From Methanothrix harundinacea 6Ac (GTDB lineage Archaea; Halobacteriota; Methanosarcinia; Methanotrichales; Methanotrichaceae), in assembly GCF_000235565.1 (NCBI RefSeq), contig NC_017527.1:558001-622000 (forward strand): a DNA stretch of 64,000 nucleotides. Reading direction: 5' to 3'. Positions 52,542-60,416 of this stretch are shown here, piece by piece; the first letter of the stretch is position 1, and the number at the start of each line of letters is the position of its first letter. The notes beneath the pieces are model-generated. The model made no database searches. It had not been told where the DNA came from and saw only the letters and a program-made list of their open reading frames with translations. Both the position numbers and the translations under genes were made by a program.

Positions 52542-52846
52542 GCTCCTCCCTTTTTGTTGTCTTTGGTATCTATCCCTTCCGCCTCCCGACGAGCCCCGGC
52601 CACCAGCTCCTCCAGCCCCGGGACCTCTGCAAGAAGCTCGTCGAGGGGCGCCTCCTCCCCGGAGATGTCCAGGGCGATGGCCCCCCAGGGTCCCAGGGCG
52701 ACGACGGCCGCTGCCCTCTTCCTCCCTGCGAAAGAGCCCGTCCCGCCCCGGAGGTACGAGAGGGATTGGACCTCCGCCACGGGGATGATGGTCACCTCGC
52801 CCACCCTGAGGGGGAGGTCGGCGGCGAGGGACCTCCGATTCATCAT
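52538..52846 (-). CDS. Conserved-looking hypothetical protein upstream of DUF166 copy 2
   Basis: Protein of 102 residues, not recognised. The sequence has a compact beta-rich middle (LRVGEVTIIPVAEVQSLSYL, AAAVVALGPWGAIALDISG) and a helical end (APLDELLAEVPGLEELVAGA). Two ATGs start it after a GGTGG site. Its stop overlaps the DUF166 start (ATGA), so the two are translated together. Copy 1 of DUF166 has no such neighbour. Confidence 0.6.
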   Translation of the reverse strand: MMNRRSLAADLPLRVGEVTIIPVAEVQSLSYLRGGTGSFAGRKRAAAVVALGPWGAIALDISGEEAPLDELLAEVPGLEELVAGARREAEGIDTKDNKKGGA

Positions 52847-52865
52847 GCCACCAACTCCATCCGAT

Positions 52866-52880
52866 CACCATATATCTATA
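52866..52880 (+). promoter_or_regulatory. Promoter region of the dipeptidase
   Basis: ACCATATATCTATAG at 52867-52881 is a TATA-like box about 40 bases before the ATG; this 70-base gap also separates the divergent hypothetical gene. Confidence 0.45.
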
Positions 52881-52916
52881 GTCGCTTTTTCGTACAAAAA
52901 TGGTGAGGGTGAGCGG

Positions 52917-54380
52917 ATGGAAGAAGACCTCAGCGGCATAGAGCCCCGCCTCCTATGGAGGCATTTCGACGAGCTCCGGAAGATACCGCGGTGTTCGAAG
53001 CGAGAGGAGCGGGCGGCAGAGTACGTCCTCGCCGTCGGAAGGCGGATGGGGCTGGACTGCGGGATGGACGGGGCTGGAAACGTCCTATTGAGGAAGGGGG
53101 CGACCCCCGGCAGGGAGGGGTCTCGGGCCGTCCTCCTCCAGGCCCACCTGGACATGGTCTGCGAGAAGGATCGGGGGTCGGATCACGACTTCTCCAGAGA
53201 TCCGATCCTAGTCCAAGTCGAGGACGGCTTCGTCTCGGCCGTAGGGACGACCCTGGGCGCCGACAACGGGATAGGTGTCGCCGCCGCCCTGGCCGTCCTC
53301 GCAGACCCCGGAGCGGTCCACGGTCCCCTGGAGCTCCTCTTCACCGTCGACGAGGAGGAGGGGATGTCGGGGGCCGGGGCCGTCCAGGAGGGGCAGATCG
53401 CGGCGAGGATGATGATCAACCTGGACACCGACGACCCCCACGCCGTCTACGTCGGCTGCGCCGGAGGCGAGACCTCCAACCTGCGGCTTCCCATGAGGTG
53501 GGACCGCCCCGACCCGGCCGGGGCCTCGGCCTTCGAGGTCGTCGTGGGGGGGCTCTCAGGGGGCCACTCCGGCGTCGACATCCACCTTCAGCGGGGAAAC
53601 GCCATCAAGCTCCTCGGCCTCCTCCTCTGGGCCGCCGGGGAGAGGGTCTTTCCGGGCCTCTCCTCCCTCAGGGGCGGGGAGAAGCACAACGCCATCCCCC
53701 GGGAGGCGGAGGCGGTCGTCGTCGTCCCCCGGGAAGAGGCGGAGGCCTTCTCCTCTTTGGTGGAGGCGGAGGCCCGCGCCCTTCGGGAGGAGTACCGGGC
53801 CGTCGATCCGGGGCTCTGGGTGGAGGTCTCGGCCGTGGAGATGCCGGCGAGGGTTGCGTCCCCGGAGGGGTCGAGGCGGGCGATCGGCCTCGTCGCCGCC
53901 CTCCCGAACGGGGTCCTCCGGTGGAGCCCCGAGATCCCAGACCTCGTCGAGACCTCGACGAACCTCTCCGTCGCCTTCACCGAGGAGGAGGACCTCTACC
54001 TCCAAACGGCCTCCCGATCGTCGTCGAAGGTCGGTCTCGAGGCGACGACCGCCACCATCCGGGCGGCGGCGGCCCTCGCCGGCGCCCGGGTCGAGAGGGG
54101 GGACCGCTATCCCGGGCGGCTCCCAGACCTCGACTCTGAGCTCCTTTCGGCCTGCAGGGCGGCCCATCGGAACCTCTTCGGCCGGGATCCGGAGGTGAAG
54201 TCGATCCACGCCGGCCTCGAGATGGGGATCATCGGGGAGAAGTTTCCGGATATGGATATGGTCTCTTTGGGAACGTTGATCGAGCACCCCCACTCCCCGG
54301 CGGAGAGGGTGAAGATCTCAGCGGTGGCGGAGTTCTATCGGTTCATCCTGGCGGCGCTGGAGCGGATATCGGAGATGTAG
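52917..54380 (+). CDS. pepD: M20C aminoacyl-histidine dipeptidase (PepD-like)
   Basis: Zinc dipeptidase of 487 residues hydrolysing Xaa-His and other dipeptides. Metal-site motifs are LLQAHLDMVCEK (His, Asp), GTTLGADNGIGV (bridging Asp), VDEEEGMSGA (Glu-Glu), NLDTDD and the late His in EHPHSPAERV. The lid domain includes GGLSGGHSGVDIHLQRGNAI and EKHNAIPREA. The ATG at 52917 follows a GGTGAGGGTGAG site; the frame runs back to 52062, but that part is antisense to the DUF166 gene. No operon partner is visible. Confidence 0.93.
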   Translation: MEEDLSGIEPRLLWRHFDELRKIPRCSKREERAAEYVLAVGRRMGLDCGMDGAGNVLLRKGATPGREGSRAVLLQAHLDMVCEKDRGSDHDFSRDPILVQVEDGFVSAVGTTLGADNGIGVAAALAVLADPGAVHGPLELLFTVDEEEGMSGAGAVQEGQIAARMMINLDTDDPHAVYVGCAGGETSNLRLPMRWDRPDPAGASAFEVVVGGLSGGHSGVDIHLQRGNAIKLLGLLLWAAGERVFPGLSSLRGGEKHNAIPREAEAVVVVPREEAEAFSSLVEAEARALREEYRAVDPGLWVEVSAVEMPARVASPEGSRRAIGLVAALPNGVLRWSPEIPDLVETSTNLSVAFTEEEDLYLQTASRSSSKVGLEATTATIRAAAALAGARVERGDRYPGRLPDLDSELLSACRAAHRNLFGRDPEVKSIHAGLEMGIIGEKFPDMDMVSLGTLIEHPHSPAERVKISAVAEFYRFILAALERISEM

Positions 54381-54600
54381 GGGACGGGAGGGTGAGGGGG
54401 AAGTGGTGAGGATCGGAGGTTGGGGGCTTCGATCCGGATCGGACAGCGGACGCGCTCCCTGGAGCAGTGCTGGAGAGGAGCTTCCGGGGCGAGGCTGAGC
54501 GAGGTGCCGAAGAAGATGGAGGTGGGAATGAAAAGGGGTATCCGAGATCGACGAAAATCTCTATATGATGTCGAGCGTATTAGAATGTGGAGGTTCTATA

Positions 54601-55029
54601 ATGGGCGCGAAGATATCAATTTTGTTCGTAATCAGCATTTTGGCATCGATCCTGCCCGTCTGCGGTGGGCCGTTGTTGGCGCAGTGGTCCTTAGAAGACC
54701 TGGTTGGCGGCATCGCCATCGGCCCCGGTGGCGAGGTATATGTGACCATCAACAACAGCCACAAGGTGGTGAAGTACTCCCCCGAGGGCGAGAGGCTGGC
54801 AGAATGGGACGTCGACGGCGTGATTGAGACAAACGGCATCGCCGTCGGACCTGGGGGCGAGGTATACGTGACCATCAACAACAACCATAAGGTGGTGAAG
54901 TATTCGTCCGAGGGCGAGAAGCTGGACGAGTGGGCCGTGGATGGAATGATGAACGGCATCGCAGCGGGGCCGAACGGCCTCATTTACATCTCCTTCACGA
55001 ACCGTATGATTCAGGTATTTTGGGCCTGA
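54601..55029 (+). CDS. Secreted NHL-repeat protein, truncated
   Basis: Exported protein of 142 residues. A signal peptide (about 1-25) is followed by three NHL-type blades (GGIAIGPGGEVYVTINNSHKVV, NGIAVGPGGEVYVTINNNHKVV, NGIAAGPNGLIYISFTNRMIQVF). A complete propeller needs about six blades, and the last strand ends in VFWA and a stop, where homologues continue. This looks like a truncated gene or the N-terminal remnant of a longer one. GGAGGT precedes the ATG. Confidence 0.6.
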   Translation: MGAKISILFVISILASILPVCGGPLLAQWSLEDLVGGIAIGPGGEVYVTINNSHKVVKYSPEGERLAEWDVDGVIETNGIAVGPGGEVYVTINNNHKVVKYSSEGEKLDEWAVDGMMNGIAAGPNGLIYISFTNRMIQVFWA

Positions 55030-55074
55030 TCAGTGTCGATCCTATTTTTTTGCAGATCGACCAGAAGACACTCA

Positions 55075-55220
55075 CGGCTACATGCGCCGCAGCTAAAAGA
55101 AGAAACATACTGATCGGCAGTGAACGGGCCCCGCTCCACGGATACCAGGCCCGGACGGCGGAGGAGCTGGCCGCCCTCCTCCCGGCGGTGCTGGAGAGGG
55201 CCTTCCGGGGGGAGCTCTGA
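55075..55220 (+). pseudogene. Possible C-terminal gene remnant
   Basis: One frame reads through codon-like sequence ending RAPLHGYQARTAEELAALLPAVLERAFRGEL with high-GC third positions, like the C-terminus of a cytosolic protein, but there is no start or upstream body. The last bases belong to a direct repeat that reappears at 56.7 kb. The family was not recognised. Confidence 0.35.
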
Positions 55221-55256
55221 TCCCGCGCCGCCGGGGGTATTCGAGCTATTTTATTA
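55198..55256. repeat. Direct repeat, left copy, flanking the pentapeptide gene
   Basis: The segment from GGGCCTTCCGGGG to ATTCGAGCTATTTTAT at about 55198-55256 recurs in the same orientation at 56723-56779 with scattered differences. It overlaps the end of the pentapeptide gene and brackets a 1.5-kb low-GC segment. Confidence 0.7.
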
Positions 55257-56514
55257 TGACGGTGTTTGCTAGGGTGATGAGGAACAACAGGAAGAACAAG
55301 GTCCCCAGGAACCTCTCCAAGACCGCCCGATCCTTGTACTTCTTTTCCAGCTTAGAAAATTCGAGCAAGTCGGTGCTGAAGGGCTTTGTGCCGGAGAGGA
55401 AGGCTTTGACGCTGAATTTGAGGGCCCGTTTTAAAGGACAATCTCGATATACTGATGCCCAAAACCAGAGTGCGAAAGAGAGAACGACTACAAACGACCA
55501 GATTATCGGACGAAGCGGCTTCACGCCATACCCATAAAAGGCCAGCAAAGGCAAGTCGAGGAGCTTATGGCTCCATGACAGATTGGATCGTCGCAATACT
55601 CTATGGCTATAGTAACAGTTATCTGCGTCAGCGAACGACCCAATATTCTTGTAATTTTCCACAAGGCGAAGATAAACTTCATCGTCGTGGGCTAGCTTAC
55701 CGTCGATATCTTCCCATCTAATGTATAACCGACCAAACTTTGATCCCTTCAAGTAGAGCATTTGATCGAATATGGCATCGATGAATGATGCGTCCCCATT
55801 GAAAAGGGTGTAATTGAATTGAGCATCTCCGTTAAATTCGGCATTTCTGAAGTTGGCCACTCCAGAAAATTTCGCACTATTGAAATTGGCATCGTGCAAT
55901 CCAAAATTCGCATAATTAAATAGGGCATCTTTCTCGAAACAGCTATTTTGAAAAATTGTGGATGCATTTGAGAATATAACGCCCGTGAAGAAGGCTATAT
56001 CCTTGAACTGAGCATCATCGAAATCAGCACCGTTGCTAAATTTTGCATAGTTAAATAGAGCTTTTCCGTCGAAACTGATGCGGTCAAAGGAATTTCCCCC
56101 ATCGAACTGAACATATTTGAAATCTGCATCTTTAATGAAATGTGTATCTACTAAATGTACTTTCTTTTCGAATATAGTATATAATGGCTTGTTATCGTTT
56201 TTTTGTGTATCGAACAGCGTCACTTCATCATTAAATGTCGTGCCGCTGAAGTCAACTTGACCTTCGAAAGTCTTTCCCGCGAAGTTTACAGGTCCGTTGA
56301 TGATCGAGTTTGTTATCTTTATATCTCCTCTGATCGGATCTTTCAGATTCCTAAGATCGAGGCTTCCATTTATGATAGCACCATCTATTGGTTCGAGATT
56401 TCCTGAACGAATATCTTTCAGGATATCGTGAGCGCTAATCGTCTCCATCTCTCCCGCATTCGGCTCACTGGAGCCTGCTGCCTGAATACAGAGGATCGCG
56501 AAAGATAAAATCAT
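55246..56514 (-). CDS. Pentapeptide-type repeat protein with C-terminal membrane helices
   Basis: Protein of 422 residues in a low-GC segment. A signal or anchor (MILSFAILCIQAAG) starts it; in-frame codons from an ATT (about 56541) preceded by GGTGATGA would add a more basic n-region. Residues about 45-265 are degenerate pentapeptide repeats of the (A/F)xFxx type (ANFGLHDANFNSAKFSGVANF). Residues 330-422 have two hydrophobic helices (IIWSFVVVLSFALWFWASVY and FLGTLFFLLFLITLANTVII) around a pore-like loop, a layout known from channel-like archaeal proteins. AT content differs strongly from its neighbours, and direct repeats flank it, so it was probably acquired. Confidence 0.7.
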   Translation of the reverse strand: MILSFAILCIQAAGSSEPNAGEMETISAHDILKDIRSGNLEPIDGAIINGSLDLRNLKDPIRGDIKITNSIINGPVNFAGKTFEGQVDFSGTTFNDEVTLFDTQKNDNKPLYTIFEKKVHLVDTHFIKDADFKYVQFDGGNSFDRISFDGKALFNYAKFSNGADFDDAQFKDIAFFTGVIFSNASTIFQNSCFEKDALFNYANFGLHDANFNSAKFSGVANFRNAEFNGDAQFNYTLFNGDASFIDAIFDQMLYLKGSKFGRLYIRWEDIDGKLAHDDEVYLRLVENYKNIGSFADADNCYYSHRVLRRSNLSWSHKLLDLPLLAFYGYGVKPLRPIIWSFVVVLSFALWFWASVYRDCPLKRALKFSVKAFLSGTKPFSTDLLEFSKLEKKYKDRAVLERFLGTLFFLLFLITLANTVIIK

Positions 56515-56585
56515 GAGTAATTTGATTTTGCTGAGCGTAATTCATCACCTGGAGACGATTACACCCCAATATATTTAATAATATC
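56515..56585 (-). promoter_or_regulatory. AT-rich promoter of the pentapeptide gene
   Basis: A minus-strand TATA region (ATTATTAAATATATTGG, about 56563-56579) precedes the gene, with the GGTGATGA site near 56542-56549. Confidence 0.45.
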
Positions 56586-56765
56586 TCATAAGTTCGAAGG
56601 CAGAAGATCCTCGTTATTCCAAATTTCCTGGGATACGAAGCTGGCGACGCAGGCCAAACCTATCCGATCGATCGATTCCTTGAGACCTGGATTGATGTCC
56701 GATTCTGCATCCCATAGAGAAAGGGCCTTCCGGGGCCGTCCCTGATACCGCGCCGCCGGGTGCAT
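56586..56765 (-). CDS. Possible 59-residue small ORF
   Basis: An ATG at 56765 opens a frame encoding 59 residues that includes KALSLWDAESDINPGLKESI and LACVASFVSQEIWNNEDLLP, compositionally protein-like. Its first 45 bases are the right-hand direct repeat; in the left-hand repeat the same codon is ATA. It may be a real small gene or the 3' remnant of a larger one that was joined to the repeat. No family recognised. Confidence 0.35.
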   Translation of the reverse strand: MHPAARYQGRPRKALSLWDAESDINPGLKESIDRIGLACVASFVSQEIWNNEDLLPSNL

Positions 56766-56779
56766 TCGAGCTATTTTAT
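56723..56779. repeat. Direct repeat, right copy, flanking the pentapeptide gene
   Basis: Counterpart of the segment at 55198-55256 in direct orientation. The pair encloses about 1.47 kb carrying the pentapeptide gene and its promoter, as would result from insertion or segmental duplication. Confidence 0.7.
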
Positions 56780-56803
56780 ATTATATCTCATCTAAAGCTC
56801 TGC

Positions 56804-57592
56804 CTACACCGCCCGGCATGTGAAGATGCTGTAGTGGAGCCACGCAGTGAACCCCTCCCTCGTCTCGACGAAGACCCCCGCCCTCTCGCCGAACTCGCGC
56901 CCCACCTCCACCCGGATCGAGGCGACCTGTGGAGCGCTCAGAACGTACCTCTCGGCGAGGTCGGAGGAGTCGAGGCGGAGGGGCGGCGCCGCCCGGACCT
57001 CGCGGAGGAGAAAGCCCGCTTCTTCGAGGGCCGCCTCCAGCTCGTCGATGGTAGAATACCACTTCTCGGTCCCCATCATCCCGTAGATCCGGTTTAGGCA
57101 GGCGGCGTCCCCCTCGTCGGCGAAGCAGGCCGACTGGTGGATGAACGCTTCGCCGGCTTGGAGCTGGCCACGGAGGTGGCGGAGGAGGGGCTGGAGCCCC
57201 GCCCTTCCGAAGTAGTGGAGGAGGGATCGGGCGACGAGAAGGAGGCTCCGGCCTTCCGCCCCGAGGTCCCGGCGGGTGAGGGTGGCGGCCGAGGCCGCGA
57301 GCCTCTCGATCCTCCCGTCGTCGCAGGCCGAAAGCTGCGCCTCGGATATGTCGACATCCACCAGCCGGACGCCTTCGAGGGGACGCCGCCTCAGGAGCTC
57401 TTTTAGGATAAAGCCGGTCCCGCCGCCGAGGTCTGCGATGACGTCGGGGCGGGAGGCTTCGACGGCCTGGAGGATGGCGGCGGTCAGGGGCTCCGCCACC
57501 TGGGGGTCAGAGAAGTAGCGGTGGTGGAAGCCCTCCCAGCGGGCGCCGTGGACCCGCGCCTCCCGCAGGACCGAATCCTCTTTCCTGGTCAA
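56804..57592 (-). CDS. Class I SAM-dependent methyltransferase
   Basis: Methyltransferase of 262 residues, target unknown. Motif I is DVIADLGGGTGFILKELL (about 50-67), followed by the acidic strand VRLVDVDISEAQL; motif IV-like RSLLHYFG follows. The C-terminal part (YGMMGTEKWYSTIDELEAALEEAGF) resembles natural-product or small-molecule O-methyltransferases, in which a Tyr-rich lid covers the substrate. It is 49 bases downstream of the Fic gene on the same strand, probably the same transcript. Confidence 0.78.
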   Translation of the reverse strand: MTRKEDSVLREARVHGARWEGFHHRYFSDPQVAEPLTAAILQAVEASRPDVIADLGGGTGFILKELLRRRPLEGVRLVDVDISEAQLSACDDGRIERLAASAATLTRRDLGAEGRSLLLVARSLLHYFGRAGLQPLLRHLRGQLQAGEAFIHQSACFADEGDAACLNRIYGMMGTEKWYSTIDELEAALEEAGFLLREVRAAPPLRLDSSDLAERYVLSAPQVASIRVEVGREFGERAGVFVETREGFTAWLHYSIFTCRAV

Positions 57593-57641
57593 ACGATTCT
57601 CCTCCCGTCTCGTTCAGGGGTCCTCTGGGACCCCTTCGATA

Positions 57642-58805
57642 TCAATCGCCATTATCCGGCATTGCCGATAAACCGCCGAGATATTGCCGATAAATTGCCG
57701 ATAACTCGTAGCTTCTCGCCCGCTTCGAGGGGTCCCTCAACACCAGCCAGCCGTCACTAACCCAGCCGCGGATGAGCACCCGGGCCATCCGGTCGGAGAG
57801 CCCCAGGGCCTCGGCAACGTCGGAGGTCCTGATCCTCTCCATCTTCGTAAAGAGGGCGAGGACGGCTCTTGCCCGAGGGTCGAGCCTTCGAAGCTCCTCG
57901 GGCTCGGGAGAAATCCCCTCTCTGGCAGAGCGTTGGGCCCCTTCCCTGGCCATGCGAAATACCCTGGCGGTCGTCTCGATGAAGTACTCCAGCCAGGGGG
58001 TGAGGTCCGCCTCCTCCCTCCCCTCGTAGTAGTTGTGATGGGGATGGGTGGCCAGCGCCCGATAGTACCCTTCGAGGTCCTGGGAGTGGAGCTCCTCCAG
58101 GGAGATGAGGCCGTTGAGACCGTATCCGCCCCTCTGGAGGATGAAGGTCGCGATGAGCCGGGCCGTCCTGCCGTTTCCGTCGTAGTAGGGGTGGATCGTG
58201 ACGAACTGGTAGTGGACCAGTCCGGCGATTATGGGGACGGGGAGCCCCTCCCTCTCCGCCTCTTGGGCCCACCCTACCATCTCCGCCATGAGGGCCGGGA
58301 CGTCTTTTGCCTCCGGCGGGAGGTAGACGATGGCTCCTGTCGCGGAGTCCCTGATGACGTTCTGGCCGTCCCGGTAGGGCGTCGGCTTCGGCCTCGCTCC
58401 TCCTCTCGCCTCCCCCCTTGGTCCCGTCTCCGAGCCCGTGCCCTTCGTCACCAGGGCGTGGAGGCGGCGGATCAGCTCCTCGGAGAGGGGCTTCTTCTCG
58501 GCGGCCCACTCTTCGACCCTCAAAAGTGCCGCCCAATAATTTCGCACCTCGGCGACGTCCCTTTCCCTCCCCTCGATCTCCCGGCCCGAGATAGCCTCCT
58601 CCGCCTCGGCGAGTGTCAGCCGGTTCCCTTCGATCCTGGTGGAAAAATGGGTCGAGCGGATTCGGGCGAGGCGGCGGAGCTCCGCCTCGATGGCCAGGGG
58701 GAGGGGCGTCTCGGCCACCACAGCCCGGGCCGCCTCGATCTCCATCAGGGAACGGGCTATGGCGGGGGTGATGACGTAGCGGGGGTGCCAGGGGGGTGGG
58801 GTCAT
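57642..58805 (-). CDS. Fic-domain protein (AMPylase-type)
   Basis: Protein of 387 residues transferring AMP, or another phosphate-containing group, to a target. The catalytic motif is HPYYDGNGRTAR (standard HxFx(D/E)GNGRxxR, with Tyr at the Phe position). The autoinhibitory motif STRIEGN is present near residue 53 in cis, the class II arrangement. A C-terminal winged-helix (RTSDVAEALGLSDRMARVLIRGWV) follows, as in Fic/DUF4172-type regulators that bind DNA. The last 15 codons contain three near-copies of ATTGCCGATAA. Confidence 0.9.
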   Translation of the reverse strand: MTPPPWHPRYVITPAIARSLMEIEAARAVVAETPLPLAIEAELRRLARIRSTHFSTRIEGNRLTLAEAEEAISGREIEGRERDVAEVRNYWAALLRVEEWAAEKKPLSEELIRRLHALVTKGTGSETGPRGEARGGARPKPTPYRDGQNVIRDSATGAIVYLPPEAKDVPALMAEMVGWAQEAEREGLPVPIIAGLVHYQFVTIHPYYDGNGRTARLIATFILQRGGYGLNGLISLEELHSQDLEGYYRALATHPHHNYYEGREEADLTPWLEYFIETTARVFRMAREGAQRSAREGISPEPEELRRLDPRARAVLALFTKMERIRTSDVAEALGLSDRMARVLIRGWVSDGWLVLRDPSKRARSYELSAIYRQYLGGLSAMPDNGD

Positions 58806-58898
58806 GGAGGATCTATTCTGGTTAGTGGAGCCAGATCTTATCGTCTTTCGTCAGAATCTGAGCCAAAATTTTGAGGAGTTTATATCCTATATGCCATC
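58806..58898 (-). promoter_or_regulatory. Gap and promoter upstream of fic
   Basis: This stretch is the boundary from high-GC to low-GC sequence. A TTTATATCC box (58879-58887) could serve either strand. No gene. Confidence 0.35.
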
Positions 58899-60248
58899 TT
58901 AGTCATTTTCTCCGTTTGCTTTAGTCAGATCGATGTCGATTTCACCGACTAACTCCTTCATATCGGTTGATAGCTTTTCTAATTCAGCTTCTATTAGGTC
59001 CATCCGTTCTGATAGAACCAACAAGAATTCTCCTTTTTTAATAGAGTTTTTAATATAGTTCAATGTATTAATATAATCACTATCTGAATACTTTACATAT
59101 TTCATTAAATGCTGTATATCCTCTGTCGATTGAGATTTTTCCATCATATTTATTAAATTAATATTTTCTCTATTCTCAATAAATATTTTAAATTTTTTCA
59201 TTTTTATTAAAGCATCGTACATATACTCCTCATTTAAACATCCTGAAAGGTAATCCGAGAAACTATAATTCTTCTCGGAGATGACCAAAAATTCATTCAG
59301 CATTTCCAGTTCCGATTTAATCGTTAAGAGCAAATCTTCTGCCTTGAAATCATCCCTTGATATGTCATTTTTGCTCATAAAACTGAGAATTTCTAGAAGA
59401 GCTATATATAGAAAATCTGTATTCCTCAAAAGAGTATAATTGTTTTCACCGATGTTTTTATTGAATTTATTAGTGCCAATTAAATTCTTCATGAATTGTG
59501 CGCCGGAAAATAGTATTATAATGCTATCATTTATTTTTTCGTTCAACTCGATTACATATTGAATCGCCTTTGCATCACGATAATTTTGAATGGTTTTATT
59601 TTTTCTGCCCCTCATCAATTTCATGAATTGATTTGGATCTTGCTCGTTAATTTCGCGAACTACATTTATATAGTCCATAAAAAGACCCGGCACTATGCTA
59701 TCAGGCTTTGGGTTAATATAATTTCTCATTAAATTTTTAAATAGATCTATCCCGCCATAAAAACTAGGGCTGAACAAAAACACTAAATCTGGCGCCACCT
59801 TGCACAAAGAGTCAAGCAATTCTTTAGAATTCATTTCATTTATTGTATCAAAATGCGCGAAGATCTCATAAATATAATCTATTTTTGATTTGAAATCATT
59901 TTTATTATCTATTCTTTCGCTTAATGTAATAAAATCAATACATTCTTCCAAATATGGCGGCAATAATAAAATAGGAACTTCGTATAACATATTCGTCTGT
60001 GATAGCAAACCCCATCGACCGATCTCTCTTCTCAATACGCGAGTTTTATCTTCTATACGACGTTCAAAAGGGAAACAATGCTCAAATATGTCATAAAAAT
60101 CCAACGAAACAATTATTTTATAGTTATATTCACTAATTAATTCAAGATCCCCTTTCAGCATCTCTAAAGATTTTTTATAATATTTTGCCCATTTTATAAA
60201 TTCATCCCATTCTTCTGGATATTGTTTGAAACCATACTGATTAGGCAT
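58899..60248 (-). CDS. Low-GC hypothetical protein, possibly PIN-like
   Basis: Protein of 449 residues with strikingly low GC and many Asn, Ile and Lys codons, unlike the surrounding genome. It is not recognised. Residues near 44-62 (KIIVSLDFYDIFEHCFPFE) resemble the first strand and Asp of a PIN-type nuclease, and around 228-255 RDAKAIQYVIELNEKINDSIIILFS has the spacing of a PIN Asp followed by a late strand. This suggestion is weak because the last catalytic Asp is not obvious. The C-terminal third is helical and probably coiled (MDLIEAELEKLSTDMKELV). It is divergent from the deoxyribosyltransferase-like gene with a palindromic gap, suggesting a two-gene module. Confidence 0.6.
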   Translation of the reverse strand: MPNQYGFKQYPEEWDEFIKWAKYYKKSLEMLKGDLELISEYNYKIIVSLDFYDIFEHCFPFERRIEDKTRVLRREIGRWGLLSQTNMLYEVPILLLPPYLEECIDFITLSERIDNKNDFKSKIDYIYEIFAHFDTINEMNSKELLDSLCKVAPDLVFLFSPSFYGGIDLFKNLMRNYINPKPDSIVPGLFMDYINVVREINEQDPNQFMKLMRGRKNKTIQNYRDAKAIQYVIELNEKINDSIIILFSGAQFMKNLIGTNKFNKNIGENNYTLLRNTDFLYIALLEILSFMSKNDISRDDFKAEDLLLTIKSELEMLNEFLVISEKNYSFSDYLSGCLNEEYMYDALIKMKKFKIFIENRENINLINMMEKSQSTEDIQHLMKYVKYSDSDYINTLNYIKNSIKKGEFLLVLSERMDLIEAELEKLSTDMKELVGEIDIDLTKANGEND

Positions 60249-60416
60249 AGTAGCATTACAGGCGTTATACTATATCCTTTTTCTCTATACACAATCTACC
60301 GTGCGTTAATATATTAATATAAAATACTAATATTAATGTATTACAGTTTTCCGTAAAAAATATATCCTAGATATGGATGTATTAAAAACTACTAAAGCCC
60401 CGGAACGGTGGTATAA
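60249..60416. promoter_or_regulatory. Divergent promoter with AT-rich inverted repeats
   Basis: The 168-base gap holds ATTAATAT (60313-60320) and ATATTAAT (60330-60337), an 8-bp inverted repeat with a 9-base spacer, and an adjacent palindrome TTAATATATTAA (60306-60317). A TATA box AAAAAATATATCC (60355-60367) serves the plus-strand gene, with GGTGG before its ATG. This is a natural operator site for a shared repressor. Confidence 0.5.

Noticed and set aside
57650-57710. Three copies of ATTGCCGATAA, as possible iterons or a CRISPR fragment
   Set aside because: They lie inside the fic coding sequence, have irregular spacing without spacers, and there are no cas genes.
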